DNA from: Mallotus nudiflorus
Taxonomy: Eukaryota > Streptophyta > Magnoliopsida > Malpighiales > Euphorbiaceae
Length of the DNA stretch: 64,000 nucleotides
Direction: 5' to 3'
Assembly: GCA_947683625.1 (NCBI GenBank)
Contig: CANTUR010000127.1
Coordinates: forward strand, 124,001 to 188,000
The position numbers and the translations under genes were made by a program. The notes beneath the pieces are model-generated. The model searched no databases, was not told where the DNA came from, and saw only the letters and a program-made list of their open reading frames with translations. Below are positions 1-15,800 of this stretch, piece after piece (position 1 is the stretch's first letter; each line of letters starts with the position of its first letter).

Positions 1-595
1 AATTAAGAGTTATACACTTTGATTGAGCACTCAATTTATTTTTAGCATTTGTAAAGCTCATTAATTCTCTTTTATATTTCAATTTATTAGCATTTGTGTT
101 CTAGCTTAGGTCCTTCTTCTTCTTATTTCTTGGGTTGAAAAAGGAAGTGAGGAACTTAGTTTAGAAGGAATTGATTAAAGTGTTAGCTATTGAAACACTT
201 GGATTTTAGTTTTAAGAGTGAGCAAAGAAAACTCTTTATGTAAGGTTTAAGTGTAAACCTTGAAAACATTTAGGAAAAGGTTTTAAGCGAGTGAAGAAAA
301 CTCTTTGTGTAAGGTTTAAGTGTGAGCCTTAAAAACACTTGGGAAAAAGTTTTGAGTGAGCCTTGAAAACTTAAGTTGTAAAGGTTTGAGTTAAACCTTG
401 AAAAACTCTTGTAAACTCAATCTAAGTGAATAGATTAGAGTGGCTTGAAAATCCTAACTTGAGGATAAGTTAGTTGGAGATTTAAAATTAGTTATAATTC
501 AAACTCCTTAATTATTTATGTTCATTTCTCTTCTCTTCATCCCTTAATCTTTCTCTTAACTTGCATTTAGTTTTTCTTTAGATTTTAAAGCCCTA
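1..595 (+). repeat. Element A 5' LTR (right portion, split by element B)
   Basis: Position 1 onward matches the 3' LTR from about 27488 onward: the stretches rich in 'aaaacactt' and 'gagccttgaaaa' and the ending near 'aaagccctat' correspond. The LTR resumes at 9312, after element B, and ends at 9335, just before the primer-binding site. The final dinucleotide is TA where the 3' copy has CA. Several degenerate units of about 35-45 bp ('gtaaggtttaagtgtgagcctt') lie at 235-420. Confidence 0.8.
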
Positions 596-1668
596 TGTTG
601 ACCTTAGCAATAATTAATTTTGATTTTAATCTTAACAAACTTAATTTTAAACATTTAATGTTCTTTGTTTAAGTGTCATTATAAGCATAGGTACAATATT
701 ACTCTTAATGAAAGCCAAGTCATAATTCAGCTTAACAGAGGGTTGCGATTGAATCAAGGCTGCCATAGTGATAAAAAGTAGGGGGTTGTGACTGAAATAA
801 GGCTACTATGGTGATAAAATGCTAAGTGTTGGGACTGAAGCCTTGCTTTCATGATGACATTAAACTTTGAAAAATCCATTAGACATATTATTGAAGGAAA
901 GAGACATTGAAGGGCTGCATTGAAGCAAAGCTACTATGGTGATAGAAAGTATAGGGCTGTGACTAAAGCCTTGCTTCCATGGTGACGACCCAATAGACAT
1001 ATTTTTGAAATTATTGAAGGAAAGAGACACTGGAGACATAATCAATGGCTCTAACAATCATATTTTTGAAGTTTAATCTATATATATGTGCTCTATAGTT
1101 ATAATAATAAGAATAAATATTACATTACTCTTTGATTATAAAAAAACTCTCTAAGCATTCATTAAGCTTCATTTTTCTTTGTATTAGTATTCTTTGTATT
1201 GATGAACTCTTATGAGAGTTGGTTATATGATAGAAATAGGACTTCATCTTCATCTTCATCTAATTCTTGGGATAGATTAGAAGAGAAGTGAGGTATATTT
1301 CTAGTGGAATTGGTTTAAGTGTTTAGCTATTAAAACACTTGGATATTGGTTTAAGAGTAAGCCTCGAAACTCTTGTTTGTTTGGTTAAAGATTTAGCCTT
1401 AAAACTCTTGTTTGTGTAAGGTTGAAGAGTGAGCCTTAAATTCTTGTAATCTCAATCTTGTGAATAAGATTATGGGTATTGAAAAATTCTAACTTGAGGA
1501 TAAGTTAGGTGGAGACATAAGATTATTGAGAATCTAAACTCTTTAAATTTATATATTTATTGTTCTTCTTACTCTATTATCTTTCAACTCTTGTTCACTC
1601 CTTAAATTTATTTTAATTTTTCTAAAATCCTTCATTAGCCTTATTTACCCCCCTCTAAGGCACTTTCA
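596..1668 (+). repeat. Element B 5' LTR
   Basis: Starts TGTTGACC and ends ...GGCACTTTCA, the TG...CA form of LTRs. It matches 8289-9306 throughout but with many substitutions and one or more extra internal repeat units, so it is about 55 bp longer. The divergence is visibly much larger than between the C1 LTRs, pointing to an older insertion. Confidence 0.88.
739..992 (+). repeat. Degenerate ~41-bp tandem repeats inside the element B LTR
   Basis: About five units built on 'ggctgtgactgaagcaaggc' followed by 'tgccatggtgat' run in tandem with spacers. The 3' LTR carries the same array at about 8425-8630 with fewer units. Arrays of this kind in LTRs often lie in U3 enhancer regions; that role is only a possibility here. 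Confidence 0.6.
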
Positions 1669-1670
1669 AT

Positions 1671-1682
1671 TGGTACTAAAAC
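1671..1682 (+). other. Primer-binding site of element B (degenerate)
   Basis: TGGTACTAAAAC lies two bases after the 5' LTR. It corresponds to TGGTATCAGAGC, the complement of the plant initiator tRNA-Met 3' end, with several changes. The intact form is present in A (9338) and C1 (16150). Confidence 0.65.
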
Positions 1683-1719
1683 TTGAATTCTAGAAACTTT
1701 ATTTCTTGAATACAAGATC

Positions 1720-3640
1720 ATGGGGAGTGAATTTTAAAATATTTCTTCACTTAAACCATTATTTGATGGAAGTGATTACCCATATTGGAAGTTCAAAATG
1801 AGCTTTATCTATATTATAATTTTGTTAAACTTTAGGAAGTTGTTCTCAAAGGTTGGCAACCATCTAAAGCTACCGTTGATGGTATGCAACCAATTCTATC
1901 AAGAAGTGAATGGAGCAATGAACAAAAGGAAGAAAACTGTAAGAATAAAAAGGCTATGATCACTCTACTCTCTTTTATGACAAGAGAAAAAGGAGGCAAG
2001 CTTCAATATTGCATTTTGACCAAGGAAATGTAGGAGACCTTGGAAAACCATAATAAAGGCAATGTGCAAGTTAGAAGTAAGAAATTTTAACTTCATATGT
2101 ATGAATATGAACCTTCAAGATAAAGCCTCATGAGTCAATCACAGAGATGACCAATTGACTCAACGCTCTTCTTACAACTCTTAAAAAACTTGAAAAGCAT
2201 TTCTCCAAGGAAGAGTTGAATAATAAGATTTTAAGAATCTTACCTAAAAAGGATTAGAAATCTTGGGTCACTTCAATTAAGGAAGCTCAAGACCTCTCTA
2301 CCCTTTCAACCGATGTGTTTATTAGAAAACTCCTAACACATGAGCTTACAATTAAGCAAAGAGGTGAAGAGTAAGAAGAGAAGGAAGAGAAGAAAAAGAG
2401 CATTACCTAAAAAGCTTTGCAAGATAGTAAAGAAGAAAACATTAAAGATTCTAGCGATGAAAATGGTGACATTGTCATGCTCACTAGGAACTTTAAAAAG
2501 TTCTTAAGAAAGAAAAATGCCTCAAGAATAAGAGACTTCAATAAGAAGTATGAAAGCAAGAAGAAAACTAAAAGGGTTACTTACCATGAATGCAAGAATT
2601 GGGTCACATTTGAAGTGAGTGCCCTAAACTAAAATTAAAGAATAAAGGAGTGAAGGATAAAAAGAAGGCCTTCAAAATTACTTGGGATGACTCCTCTAAA
2701 TCCAAAGAGGAATAACAAGAAGTGGCTAACCTTTACTTTATGGCTCTTGAAGATGAAAATGAGGTACTATCTACTTCTAACTCTTCTTGTGATAATTATT
2801 TTAATTATGATGATAATGATGATGATGAGATCTATTATGAGCAAACTCTTTCTTAAATGCAAAAGCTTACTTTCTAAGAAGAAGCATTATAAGCATAAAC
2901 TAACTAGTTTAATAAAGGAATTTAAAAATTTAAGAAATGAATTTTCTAAACTTATTAAATCACATGATAAACTTGCTAATGATTTAAAATCTTCAAATTC
3001 CTTAGAAGAGCAACTCAAGAAAGCAAATGAAAATCATAAACCTTCTAATGAAATATTAGAGCTAAAGAATTTCATTTCCAAATTGAAAAGAGGAAAATAG
3101 AGTTTAGATCATTTACTTAACTCTTAAAAATTCCATGGAAATACTTATAGAATAGGATATGTAAATAGAATGCCTTCTTCCTCATCATCATCATATATTA
3201 ATTTTGTTAAACCATCATATAATTCCCCTTTTTCTACCTCTAAACCAATTGAGACTCAAGCTTTAAAGCTAATAAGTCTTATATGTCAAATATTAGAGAA
3301 AAGTCTCATAAGACCCAATCCTATATGACACAAAGAGGTAGGTTTCATGCTAGAAAAACACAAACCTGACATGCTTACATGTACACTAGACATAACACTT
3401 ATAAGCATACTGCAAAACATAATGCTCCTAAACATATTACACAAACCTATCAAAATACTCATCATCATTATCAATGCATGTCTCACGCTATGACTTAAAA
3501 TAATTTTAAGAGACACACACCGCCATAGCATAAAAGGTATGTTTCATACACTAGGGAACCATATTATCCTAGAAAAATTTAAAAATGTTGTATGTTCATA
3601 TTGCATAATCAAAGGACATACCAACAATGTGTGCTTATAT
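1720..3640 (+). pseudogene. gag: Element B gag, broken
   Basis: The ATG at 1720 opens a frame with a stop five codons later, then the conserved gag N-terminal motif LFDGSDYPYWKFKM, so this is a UBN2/DUF4219-type copia capsid region. Conserved text continues through about 2350 with stops and frame changes. A lysine-rich part (2417-2632) ends in a frameshifted CCHC knuckle, an acidic then coiled-coil segment covers about 2700-3100, and a second, complete CX2CX4HX4C knuckle reads CSYCIIKGHTNNVC at 3593-3634. Two knuckles separated by a coiled coil match the long Sirevirus Gag. Several stops are TAA or TAG where related copies have Gln or Trp. It is not translatable. Confidence 0.75.
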
Positions 3641-3744
3641 TGAAGACTACACATGAATTTGCTTTCTTTGGATTATCTTGAGACTAACCAACCTAGAACA
3701 AGAAAGGTTTAGGTTTAAAAGAATACTTAAATTGTCTTGTGTAG

Positions 3745-5006
3745 GTGTGCTTGAAATCCACAAGAACAAAAAGTAAGTGGTATCTTGATAGTGGATGTTC
3801 AAGGTACATGATAAGAGACAAGGAGAAATTTAACAAGCTTGATGTTAAGGATGGAGGATATGTCACATTTGGGGACAATGCCAAAGGAAAAATAATAGGC
3901 ATTAGAGAAATTGATGATTCTCAATCCTTATCTATACATCATGTGTTACTTGTTGATGATCTTAAACATAATTTGCTTAATATAAGTTAATTATGTGACA
4001 TGGGAAATAAAGTCACGTTCTATCCTAGAAATTGCTTTGTTAGTAGTCTTGATGAAGACAAAGAAATTTTTAGTGGTGAAAAAGTAGACAATGTCTATGT
4101 CATTGACTTGAATAAGGTTGATAACAAAGACATCAAATGCTTAAATTCTATTTCCTATAACACATGGACATGGCATAGAAGGTTAGGACATGAAAATTTT
4201 GAGCTTTTGAATGATCTTAGTAAGCATGTACTTGCAATTGATTTACCTAAACTTGTATTCACTAAGGATAAGCCTTATGATGCTTATCAAAAGGGAAAAC
4301 AATCCAAGTCTTCTTCTAAGCTCAAGAATGTAGTGTTAACCTCTAGGCCATTTGAACTTATACACATGGATTTATTTGGACCAACTAGAGTTGTTAATCT
4401 CGGTGGAATGCACTATGCATATATATTGGTTGGTGATTACTCTAGATTCACTTGGATGTGTTTCTTTGATTATAAGAATAATGCATTTAAAGCTTTTAAA
4501 ATTTTTTCAAAAAGAGTTAAAAAAGAAAAAGGTTTTTGTATTTTATTTATTAGAAGTGATCATGGAACTAAATTTGAAAATGAATTCTTTAAAATCTTTT
4601 GCAATGAAAATGGTATTTCACATACTTTTTCTTCTCCTATAACTCCTCAACAAAATTGGGTAGTGAAAGGAAAAATAGAAATCTAGTGGAAATGGCTAGA
4701 ACCGTGCTTCATGAGTATAATTTAACTCTATACTTTTATGCAGAAGCCATTAAAATGTCTTACTATATTGCAAATAGAGTTTCCAAAAGATTGATTTTAA
4801 ACAAAACTTCTTATGAGCTTTGGAACAATAGAAAACCCAAAATCTCATATCTTAGAGTATTTAGATGCAAGTGCTTTATATTAAACACCAAAGATAATCT
4901 TGAAAAATTTGATTCTAAAGCTGATGAAGGAATTTTCCTAGGCTATTCTACTTCTAGTAAATTATATAGAGTCTTTAATAAAAGAACACTAATAGTTGAA
5001 GAGTAA
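3745..5006 (+). pseudogene. pol: Element B protease and integrase, broken
   Basis: An aspartic protease motif WYLDSGCSRYM lies near 3781-3813. After a stop at 3988-3990 the same frame continues to 4686. It contains a GAG-pre-integrase motif WHRRLGHENF, the integrase core with aspartates in HMDLFGP and RSDHGTKFEN, and the region of the third acidic residue near 4650. The third catalytic position is disturbed because the frame shifts at about 4660. The rest of the integrase (4656-5006) runs in another frame to a stop at 5006, ending in the conserved FLGYSTSSKLYRVFNKRT text. The integrase would insert cDNA into the genome; this copy cannot make it. Confidence 0.8.
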
Positions 5007-5359
5007 ATGCATGTTGTGTTTGATGAATCAATCTCATTTAATCCTATAAAGGATGATTATAGTATTGATGATTTTGTAGATGAGCATGTGGATGTGAAAA
5101 CTTAAGAAGAAAATGCTAGTAAGCCTTTGAAACTTGAAGGTCCAAGCAAGAAGGACAATAAGGAGATGTCTCAACCTACCTTGAAGGATGAATTTCCAAA
5201 GGATTGATAGTTCAAGAAAGCACATCCTCAAGACCTCATCATGGGTGACATTACAAAGGGGGTAACTACTAAATCTCAACTTAAGTCTATTGTTAATTTA
5301 GCCTTCATATCTCAAATTAAACTAAAAAATATTGATGATGCTTTAAGTGATGATTTTTG

Positions 5360-6832
5360 GGTCCTTACTATGTAAGAAGAGTTAAATCAATTTGAAAGAA
5401 ACAAGATTTAGACCTTGGTTCCTAAACCTAAACATCATCCTATAATAAGAACCAAATGGGTGTTTAGAAATAAGATGAACGAACAAGGTGTCATAATTAG
5501 GAATAAAGCTAGACTTATAGCTAAAGGTTATAATTAAGGAGAAGACATTAATTATGATGAAACCTTTACCCTAATTGCAAGGTTAGAAACTATTAGAATG
5601 CTACTTGCATCATTCATGGATTTTAAACTTTATCAAATGGATTTTAAAAGTGCATTTTTAAATGATTTCATTGAAGAGGAGGTATATGTTTAACCTCCAG
5701 GTTTTGAAAGTTTTAATTTTCCTAGTCATGTATTTGAAATTTTAAAAGAATTATATGGATTAAAATAAGCTCTTATAGCTTGGTATGAAAGGTCGAGTAG
5801 CTTTTTATTAAAGAAATGTTTCTCTAAAGGAAAAGTTGACACAACTCTTTTTATATAGAAATTCTAGCATGACTTACTTATTGTGCAAATATATGATAAT
5901 GATATTATTTTTGGTGCTACTAACCATTGCTTGTATGAGAAATTCTCTAAGTTAATGCAAGGAGAATTTGAAACGAATATGAGCTCAAATTCTTCCTTGG
6001 ACTTTAAATTAAGCAATGAAAAGATGAGATTTTCATTAATCAAACTAAATACATTGGGAACATTCTTAAGAAGTTTGACATGAATGAAGCTAAATCAAGC
6101 AAAACTCCTATGAGTACCACTACCAAACTCAACAAAGATGAGAATGGAAAGCTAGTTGATGAAAAGTAATTTAGAGGTATGATCAGATCCCTTCTTTATT
6201 TAACCGCTAGTAGACCCGATATTATGTTTGCTACATGCTTATATGCTAGGTTTCAATCTAGTCCCAGAGAGTCTTATTAAATGCAATTAAAATAATTTTC
6301 AAATATCTTTATGGAACAATGCATTTAGGACTTTGGTATTCTAGGAGTTCTTCCTTTAACTTGATTAGTTATACAAATGCAAACTTTGTCGGTAATTTAC
6401 TTGATACAAAGAGCACTTCTGAAACTTGTCAATTTTTAGGACAATGTTTAGTTTTTTTGTTTAGTAAGAATTTTGGTTGCCTTGTTCACTACTGAAGCTC
6501 AATATATTGCAACAAGTCTTTGTTGTTTACAAGTCTTGTGGGAAAAACAATAATTTTTGGACTATAGTATAAAACTTGATCACATCCCAATCAATTGTAA
6601 CAATACAAGTGTTATTAACCTTAGCAAAAATCTCATTCAACATTTAAGAACCAAGCATATAGACATTAGATATCATATCTTCCATGATTATGTTCAAAAT
6701 AGTGATATCTCACTTGAATTTGTTGATATATATAATCAACTTGCAGATATCTTCACCAAACCTCTTAATGAAGAGAGATTAAATTTCATTAAGAATGAAC
6801 TTGGCATCATTGTTGGTTCTAGTTTGTCTTGA
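5360..6832 (+). pseudogene. pol: Element B reverse transcriptase and RNase H, broken
   Basis: Copia RT text begins near 5360 (NQFERNKI, then TKWVFRNKMNEQG, ARLIAKGY, YQMDFKSAFLN). The active-site motif is at 5887-5925, reading IYDNDIIFGATN where the family has YVDD, so one residue of the box is changed. RNase H follows with TTEAQYIA near 6488 and ADIFTKPLNEERL near 6744-6782, ending at 6832. At least six in-frame TAA/TAG codons interrupt conserved positions, most where Gln or Trp is usual. This is consistent with C-to-T decay of both strands. Confidence 0.82.
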
Positions 6833-8288
6833 TTTTATGCTTAATTGATGGTTGGACTATTTTCATGTGAAATCATGTTGTGCTTATTGATTGCTTTGAT
6901 TATTAATTTTGATTTTGATCTTAACATTTTAATTTTTTTTGCTTATTATTTCAATAAATTAATTATTCAAAATAAGCATAATATTTTTTTTAATTGTCAA
7001 GCATTTATATATGTTTAAACATATATAATTGTCAAGCATTTATTATATGTTCATTCAATTTTTTAAAGAAACTTTTTTTTTTGCAAATTAATAATTAATT
7101 ATTGAGTTAAATTCAATTAATTAATTATTTTAATTTAGCAAAATTATTCCCTCTTTCCTCCTCCTCAACAAGACTAGTTATTTTTTTATATATTTTTGTG
7201 TGTTTTTCGTCAGTTTTTGGTTGGTTTATTTTCAGTATGTTTTTCTTATCTAAACTTTGTGCCATTGTCTATTTTTATAGTTACTTTGTGACAATTTATA
7301 TTTGGTTTATTTTCTAGATATAGGCCTTGAGATGTTATTTTTATGTTTTGTTAATGTTATGTTTCTCTTTAGTTTACAATTGGTATTTTAATATCATTGT
7401 AACTTTATCCCTTTCATTAATGCAATTTTTTGTTTTATTAAATTTTCTTTTTGCATTTTGACAAAGGGGAAGAAATATTTGAGTTTGAATCTTTGAGCAT
7501 TTGAATATTTGAAACTTATTTATATAATTGTGTTTATGTATGCATAGTAACATTGTAAGTATGACTAGTTTTGTCATATTTTTTATATGTGATAAAAGTC
7601 TTATTTTGCTTACTTTGTTTATATGTGTATATATGTAATACTTGGCAAGATGGACTTAAACTTTCTTAGATTTGGTCTATCATTTTTTTAGTTCTTAATC
7701 TTTAGTTTCCTTTAATAAATAAGTTCTATATGATAATGTGAAATATGTACTATATTTGTGATGTGTTAAGTACTACTAATTATTTTTTTCATATATTTGA
7801 AATTATTTCTTTCCATGTTGCCTAACATTAATGTTAAGGATCATGTTATCATATTTTTATTTTTTTAACATATTTATCATGTTAGGCCATGTTTTTATTT
7901 CCCTCATGATTTTTTTTTCTATTTTTGTCAAAGGGAATATTTTATAAATTTATCTTTCTTATCATGTCCAAAAAGGGGAGTAATAAATAAATATATTAAA
8001 TATTTTAATTTGTATCTTTTTCAAAAGATTTGTTTTAATTTTTTTTCATAACAAAGTGGGGGAGATTGTTATAATTTCATTATTCTTTAAATTAATCCTC
8101 ACTCCATTGATATTCTTCACTATTTGTTTTCCTTACTCCTTAAACTCATTATGTATATAATATAAATAAATTTAGGGGGAGTATAATTTATTTACTTTAA
8201 TGAAATTCAAAACATCACACACTTACACTTTATATTATTTTCTCAAACTCAAAATAAGTTTTTCAAAATAAAAAAAAGAGGAGATTAT
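6833..8288 (+). other. Element B 3' noncoding region with repeated polypurine tracts
   Basis: About 1.45 kb of T-rich DNA with no supported ORF. It holds several G-rich purine runs: 7971-7980, 8053-8064 (AAAGTGGGGGAG), 8174-8181 and the terminal one at 8271-8288 abutting the 3' LTR. Multiple polypurine tracts upstream of the 3' LTR are a reported feature of Sireviruses, where they prime plus-strand DNA synthesis. Confidence 0.65.
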
Positions 8289-9306
8289 TGACCTTAGCAA
8301 TTATCAATCTTGATTTTAATTATAACAAACTTAATTTTGAGCATTTAATGTTCTTTATTTAAGTGTGATTATAAGCATAGGTACAATATTACTCTCAATG
8401 AAAGCCAAGTCATAATTCAGCTCAGCAGAAGGCTGCAATTAAAGCAAGGCTACCATGGTGACAAAATGCTGAGCGCTGTGATTGAAGCCTTGCTTCTGGT
8501 GATATCAAATTTTAAAAAATCCAATGGACATATTATTGAAGGAAAGAGACATTATGGCACTGCGACTGAAGTAAGGATGACATGGTGACAGAAAGCATAG
8601 GGTTATGATTGAAGCCTTGCTTCCATGGTGACAACCCAACATACCTATTTTTGAAATTATTGAAGGAAAGAGACATTGGAGACATAATTAATGACTCAAA
8701 CAACCATATTTTTTAAGCTTAATCTATATATATATGCTCTATAATTGTGATAACAAGAAATATTACATTACTCTTTGATTATCAAAAAACTCTCTAAGCA
8801 TTTAATAAGCTTCATTTTTCTTTGTATCAATATTCTTTGTATTGATTAACTCTTGTGAGAGTTAGATGTATGACAGAAATAGGACTTCATCTTCATCTAA
8901 TTCTTAGGATAGATTGGAAAGGAAGTGAGGTATATTTATAGTGGAATTGGTTTAAGTGTTTAGCCATTAAAACACTTGGGAATTAGTTTAAGAGTGAGCC
9001 TAGAAACTCTTATTTGTTTGGTTGAAAAGTTAGTCTTAAAACTCTTATTTGTATAAGGTTGAAGAGTGAATCACAAACTCTTATAATCTTAATCTTATGA
9101 ATAAGATTGTGGGAATTGAAAAATTCTAATTTGGAGATAAGTTAGGTGGAGACATAGGATTGTTAAGAATCTGAACTCCTTAAATTTTTATATTCATTGT
9201 TCTTTATACTCTATTCTCTTTCAATTCTTGTTCACTCCTTAAATTCATTTTAATTTTTCTAAAATCCTTCTTTATCCTTATTCACCCCCCCTCTAAGGCA
9301 CTTTCA
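8289..9306 (+). repeat. Element B 3' LTR
   Basis: Pairs with 596-1668. It starts TATTGACC (second base changed from the TG end) and ends GGCACTTTCA at 9306, followed by the target duplication CTCTA and the remainder of the element A LTR. Confidence 0.88.
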
Positions 9307-9337
9307 CTCTATTTATCCCTTCTAGGGCAATTTTATT

Positions 9338-9349
9338 TGGTATCAGAGC
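9338..9349 (+). other. Primer-binding site of element A
   Basis: An exact TGGTATCAGAGC, complementary to the 3' end of plant initiator tRNA-Met, lies two bases after the end of the A 5' LTR. Confidence 0.8.
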
Positions 9350-9386
9350 TTGAGTTTTAGGTACTTAATTACTAGAATTCAAGATC

Positions 9387-9659
9387 ATAGGGAGTGAATT
9401 TCTTTCTTTCCAAACCTATAGACCCTTATTTGATGGGATTGAGTATCCTTTTTGGAAACACAAAATGGAGCTTTACTTAGATAGTGATCTCATACGACTA
9501 TGGCATGTAATTTTAAATGGGTGGAATCTCTTATGGAAAGAGTAGGAGGGGTTGAAGTTCCAAAAGATAGAGAGAGATGGTCATAAGAAGAAAAGGAAGA
9601 AAATTTCAAAAACAAGAGAGCCATAACCATCCTCCTTACTTTAATGTCAAAAGAGGAAG
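9387..9659 (+). pseudogene. gag: Element A gag, 5' part
   Basis: The frame matches the start of element B gag, but the initiator is ATA (9387-9389) where B has ATG. It continues with RPLFDGIEYPFWKHKMELY, the conserved capsid N-terminal motif, to a TAG, then with further gag text until the C2 insertion after GAGGC (9660-9664). The reading resumes after C2/C1 at 24440. Confidence 0.75.
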
Positions 9660-9664
9660 GAGGC

Positions 9665-12891
<3,227 letters not shown>

Positions 12892-15800
12892 TGTAATATC
12901 CCGTGTTTTTAAAATATTTTTACACTGTACCGGGATATGCAGTGTTAATAATTTCTATATATTATATGATATTTTTACGAGTTTATATGTATTTAAAACC
13001 TATTTTAATTACTGTGTATTAATTTCAGTGTTTTACGTAAAATTTTCCCGGGACTTGCATTTTTGGGGAAATTTTCACGTAAACAATGTATTATTAATTG
13101 TTTTAAATGTATTTTCGGACTTGCATGAAATCATGCGTATTTTTAAATTACTAAATATTAAATTTTATGTGTGTGTGTATATTTAATTAATTAGGGTTTA
13201 GTATTACCCTAATATTTTATTTATTATTTATTAGTTTTATTGATATTTAATTATTTTTATTTGGTATAAATTATTAAAATATTAAATTTTATGTGTGTGG
13301 TGTATATTTAAAGTGTGTAATTTAATATTATTTTATTATATAGTGTAAAGTATATATATATATACATATATACATTAAAAATTGTCAAAATTACAAAAGT
13401 TTGGAAAATTACAAAACTGCCCCCGTGAGCTTCTTCTTCCTCCCGACCGTTCCCTTCACCGTCCGGTCGTTGCTACTACCGTTTCTTCACCGTGGGTGTG
13501 CCGTCCGGTGTGCCACCAGCTTCCCCAGCCTTCCTTGCCGCCTGTGGTAGCCGTTTCCGGCGCCTGGAAGTCGATTTTGGCCGGAGAAGCCGAAAATCGA
13601 TCCATCGTCGATCACGTCGATTTCGGCCACCGTTTTTGACACCGCCAGTCTCTTTCTTCTCCTTGAGCTCCGGTGAGTGTGATTCTAGCTTTGGTTTGAG
13701 CTAAAATGGTCTAGAATTGCTTAGGTTTCGATTTTTCAATTTCGGCCTATTAGGGTTTTTGATTTTTTTGGAGCTTTGAATTGGATGATTCATGAAAAAT
13801 CCCTTCACAAATGTTGTTCCTAGTAGTTCAATATACATGTATGAATTTTTTCAGAATTTTTGGAGATTTTTTGGATTTTTGGGTATTTTTGAATATTTTA
13901 ATATTATTTTCTAATTTTCGGAAATTAATTATTTAAATTATGAAATTGGAGTTTATAGTTGAATTAGGTGTTGAGATGAATTATAGGAATTTATTTGGAA
14001 TTTTTATGAATTTCTAAGTATTTATTTTGAATTATTGAAGTTTATGTGATTTTGAGGAATTAGGGTTAAATGTGTTTTTATTTGAATTTAATTGGTTAAT
14101 TGAGTTTAATTATTGATATTATTGATAAATATGTTGAGAAAATTAATTTTGGATAATTGTATGATTTTTGGTGAATTTTTGAAGTAATTTAAGTATATTT
14201 ATATATATAGGGGTATTTTGGTAATTTTACCCTAAATTGTCTAAAAATGTAATTTAATTGGTTTTAATAGTTATTTAAGGTATAAAAATGATTTCTACAA
14301 ATTATTTAGTATTTTTAACTAATTAAAACTATTTTTCGTGAATTATTTTCAATTATATATATAATATACGGTTTTACTAATAAAATGAGTTTTTATCGGT
14401 TTTTACAGTGTTTTAAGGTTAATTATGTAATTTTTACCTATGAGATGTATTTCTAGGTTTTAAGGATATTTTTAGTATATCTGGAATTATTTTGTGATTG
14501 TGGACCCCGGTCGATGGATTGTAGTCTGGAGTCCGACCGAGGGGTTGTGGATTGTGTTGAGCTTATTTTTTTGAAGTGTATTTCTTTGCAGGGTCGGCTC
14601 TACTCTTTTGAGTAGAGAGATGTCCATTTTACAGGGGAGGTTCTACCGAATTTTTGGTAGAATTCTCGTAAAACGTGATATCCAGTCGAACCCTAATTTC
14701 TGATTCTGTGTTTTAATACTCTAGATTGAAATCTAGGATTTCTGTTAGGTTTATTCTGATGTCGATTATTTATTGTTTGTTTAGTTGCGCCGAGACCGAG
14801 GGCTAGTGGACCAGGCCCGTCGGACCTGTCTCGTGGAGCGCATTAGGTGAGTTACTATACTATATATATATGCTTAGGATGCATGATTTAGAAATGCATG
14901 TTTTATGTTGATTAAATATGCATAAATAATTTGATTATCTCTTAAGTTTACATTAAGTATATTTTTGGTTTATTTTAAATTATATGCATGTTTTGTGAAT
15001 AAAATATATTTAAAATGTTTTTAAATATATTTCTAGCTTAAGTTATAATTTGATTGAATTCATTTGACATATATATACTCAAAATATACGTGGTTTACTT
15101 TTGGTATATTTCCGGTATATATATGGTTTATATTGCTATTTCATTTACATTCATGCATCATTTATTTTTGTGAATGAATGTTTTACATTATTAATGATGA
15201 AGGATATCAATAGAACGTGCTACCTAGTGGGCAGCACTAGGACCGAGTACGTACCGGTACACCTATAGTATTTAGGCTATAATACTAACTTATTTGTGGA
15301 TATTGATTTGATTATGATTATCGATATGTGAGATGTGGTTTGTGGGTGTGATTGCTGGAGCTCGGTTGACCAAGTGTCTCGGGGCCAATCATACTGGTAG
15401 TCAGACTGCTGGAGCTCGGTTGACTTAGTGTCTCGGGGCCAGTCTATTGTCTAAATGGATTAAGTGGATATACTTGGAATAAGTGAGCCTATGTGGCTAG
15501 AGTGTTGTTTAACACTATTTCTGAGGTTGCGATATTCTAGGGTTCTATGTGATCCTTCATAAACTGGGATTTTTCAATAAAATATATAAAAATGATTTTT
15601 CTACATCTATATGAATTTGCCTGTATATATACATATTATATATATACCGTTGACTGTATGCATTATCATTTAGTGTGTATGTATATATATTATAGTAATT
15701 CACTCAGTGAGGTCTGACTCCCCTCCGTTGACTATTTTTCAGGAGAGTCAACTTCTTCAGACCTCAGTAGCATGTCGATACGCCGGATTTCTTCCGCCCC

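Larger units (their letters stand above)
596..9306 (+). mobile_element. Element B: decayed full-length Sirevirus-type Ty1-copia retrotransposon
   Basis: An 8.7-kb element inserted in the 5' LTR of A. It has LTRs at 596-1668 and 8289-9306, a degenerate tRNA-Met-type primer-binding site at 1671, gag, protease, integrase, RT and RNase H in copia order, a long 3' noncoding region with several polypurine tracts, and a final tract abutting the 3' LTR. The flanking duplication is CCCTA (591-595) against CTCTA (9307-9311), one base diverged. The coding region is broken by many stops and frameshifts. Sirevirus (SIRE) assignment rests on the long gag with coiled-coil tail, two CCHC knuckles and repeated polypurine tracts, which are known hallmarks of that genus. 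Confidence 0.88.

Noticed and set aside
1720..6832. Element B as an active autonomous retrotransposon
   Set aside because: There are many stops and frameshifts in every gene, and the LTRs are strongly diverged.
13382..13704. Open frames of 70-94 codons, repeated at 21628-21950, with Pro/Arg-rich proteins
   Set aside because: They lie inside both LTRs of C1, in two overlapping frames of a GC-richer stretch, match no known protein and are better explained by base composition near the LTR transcription start.
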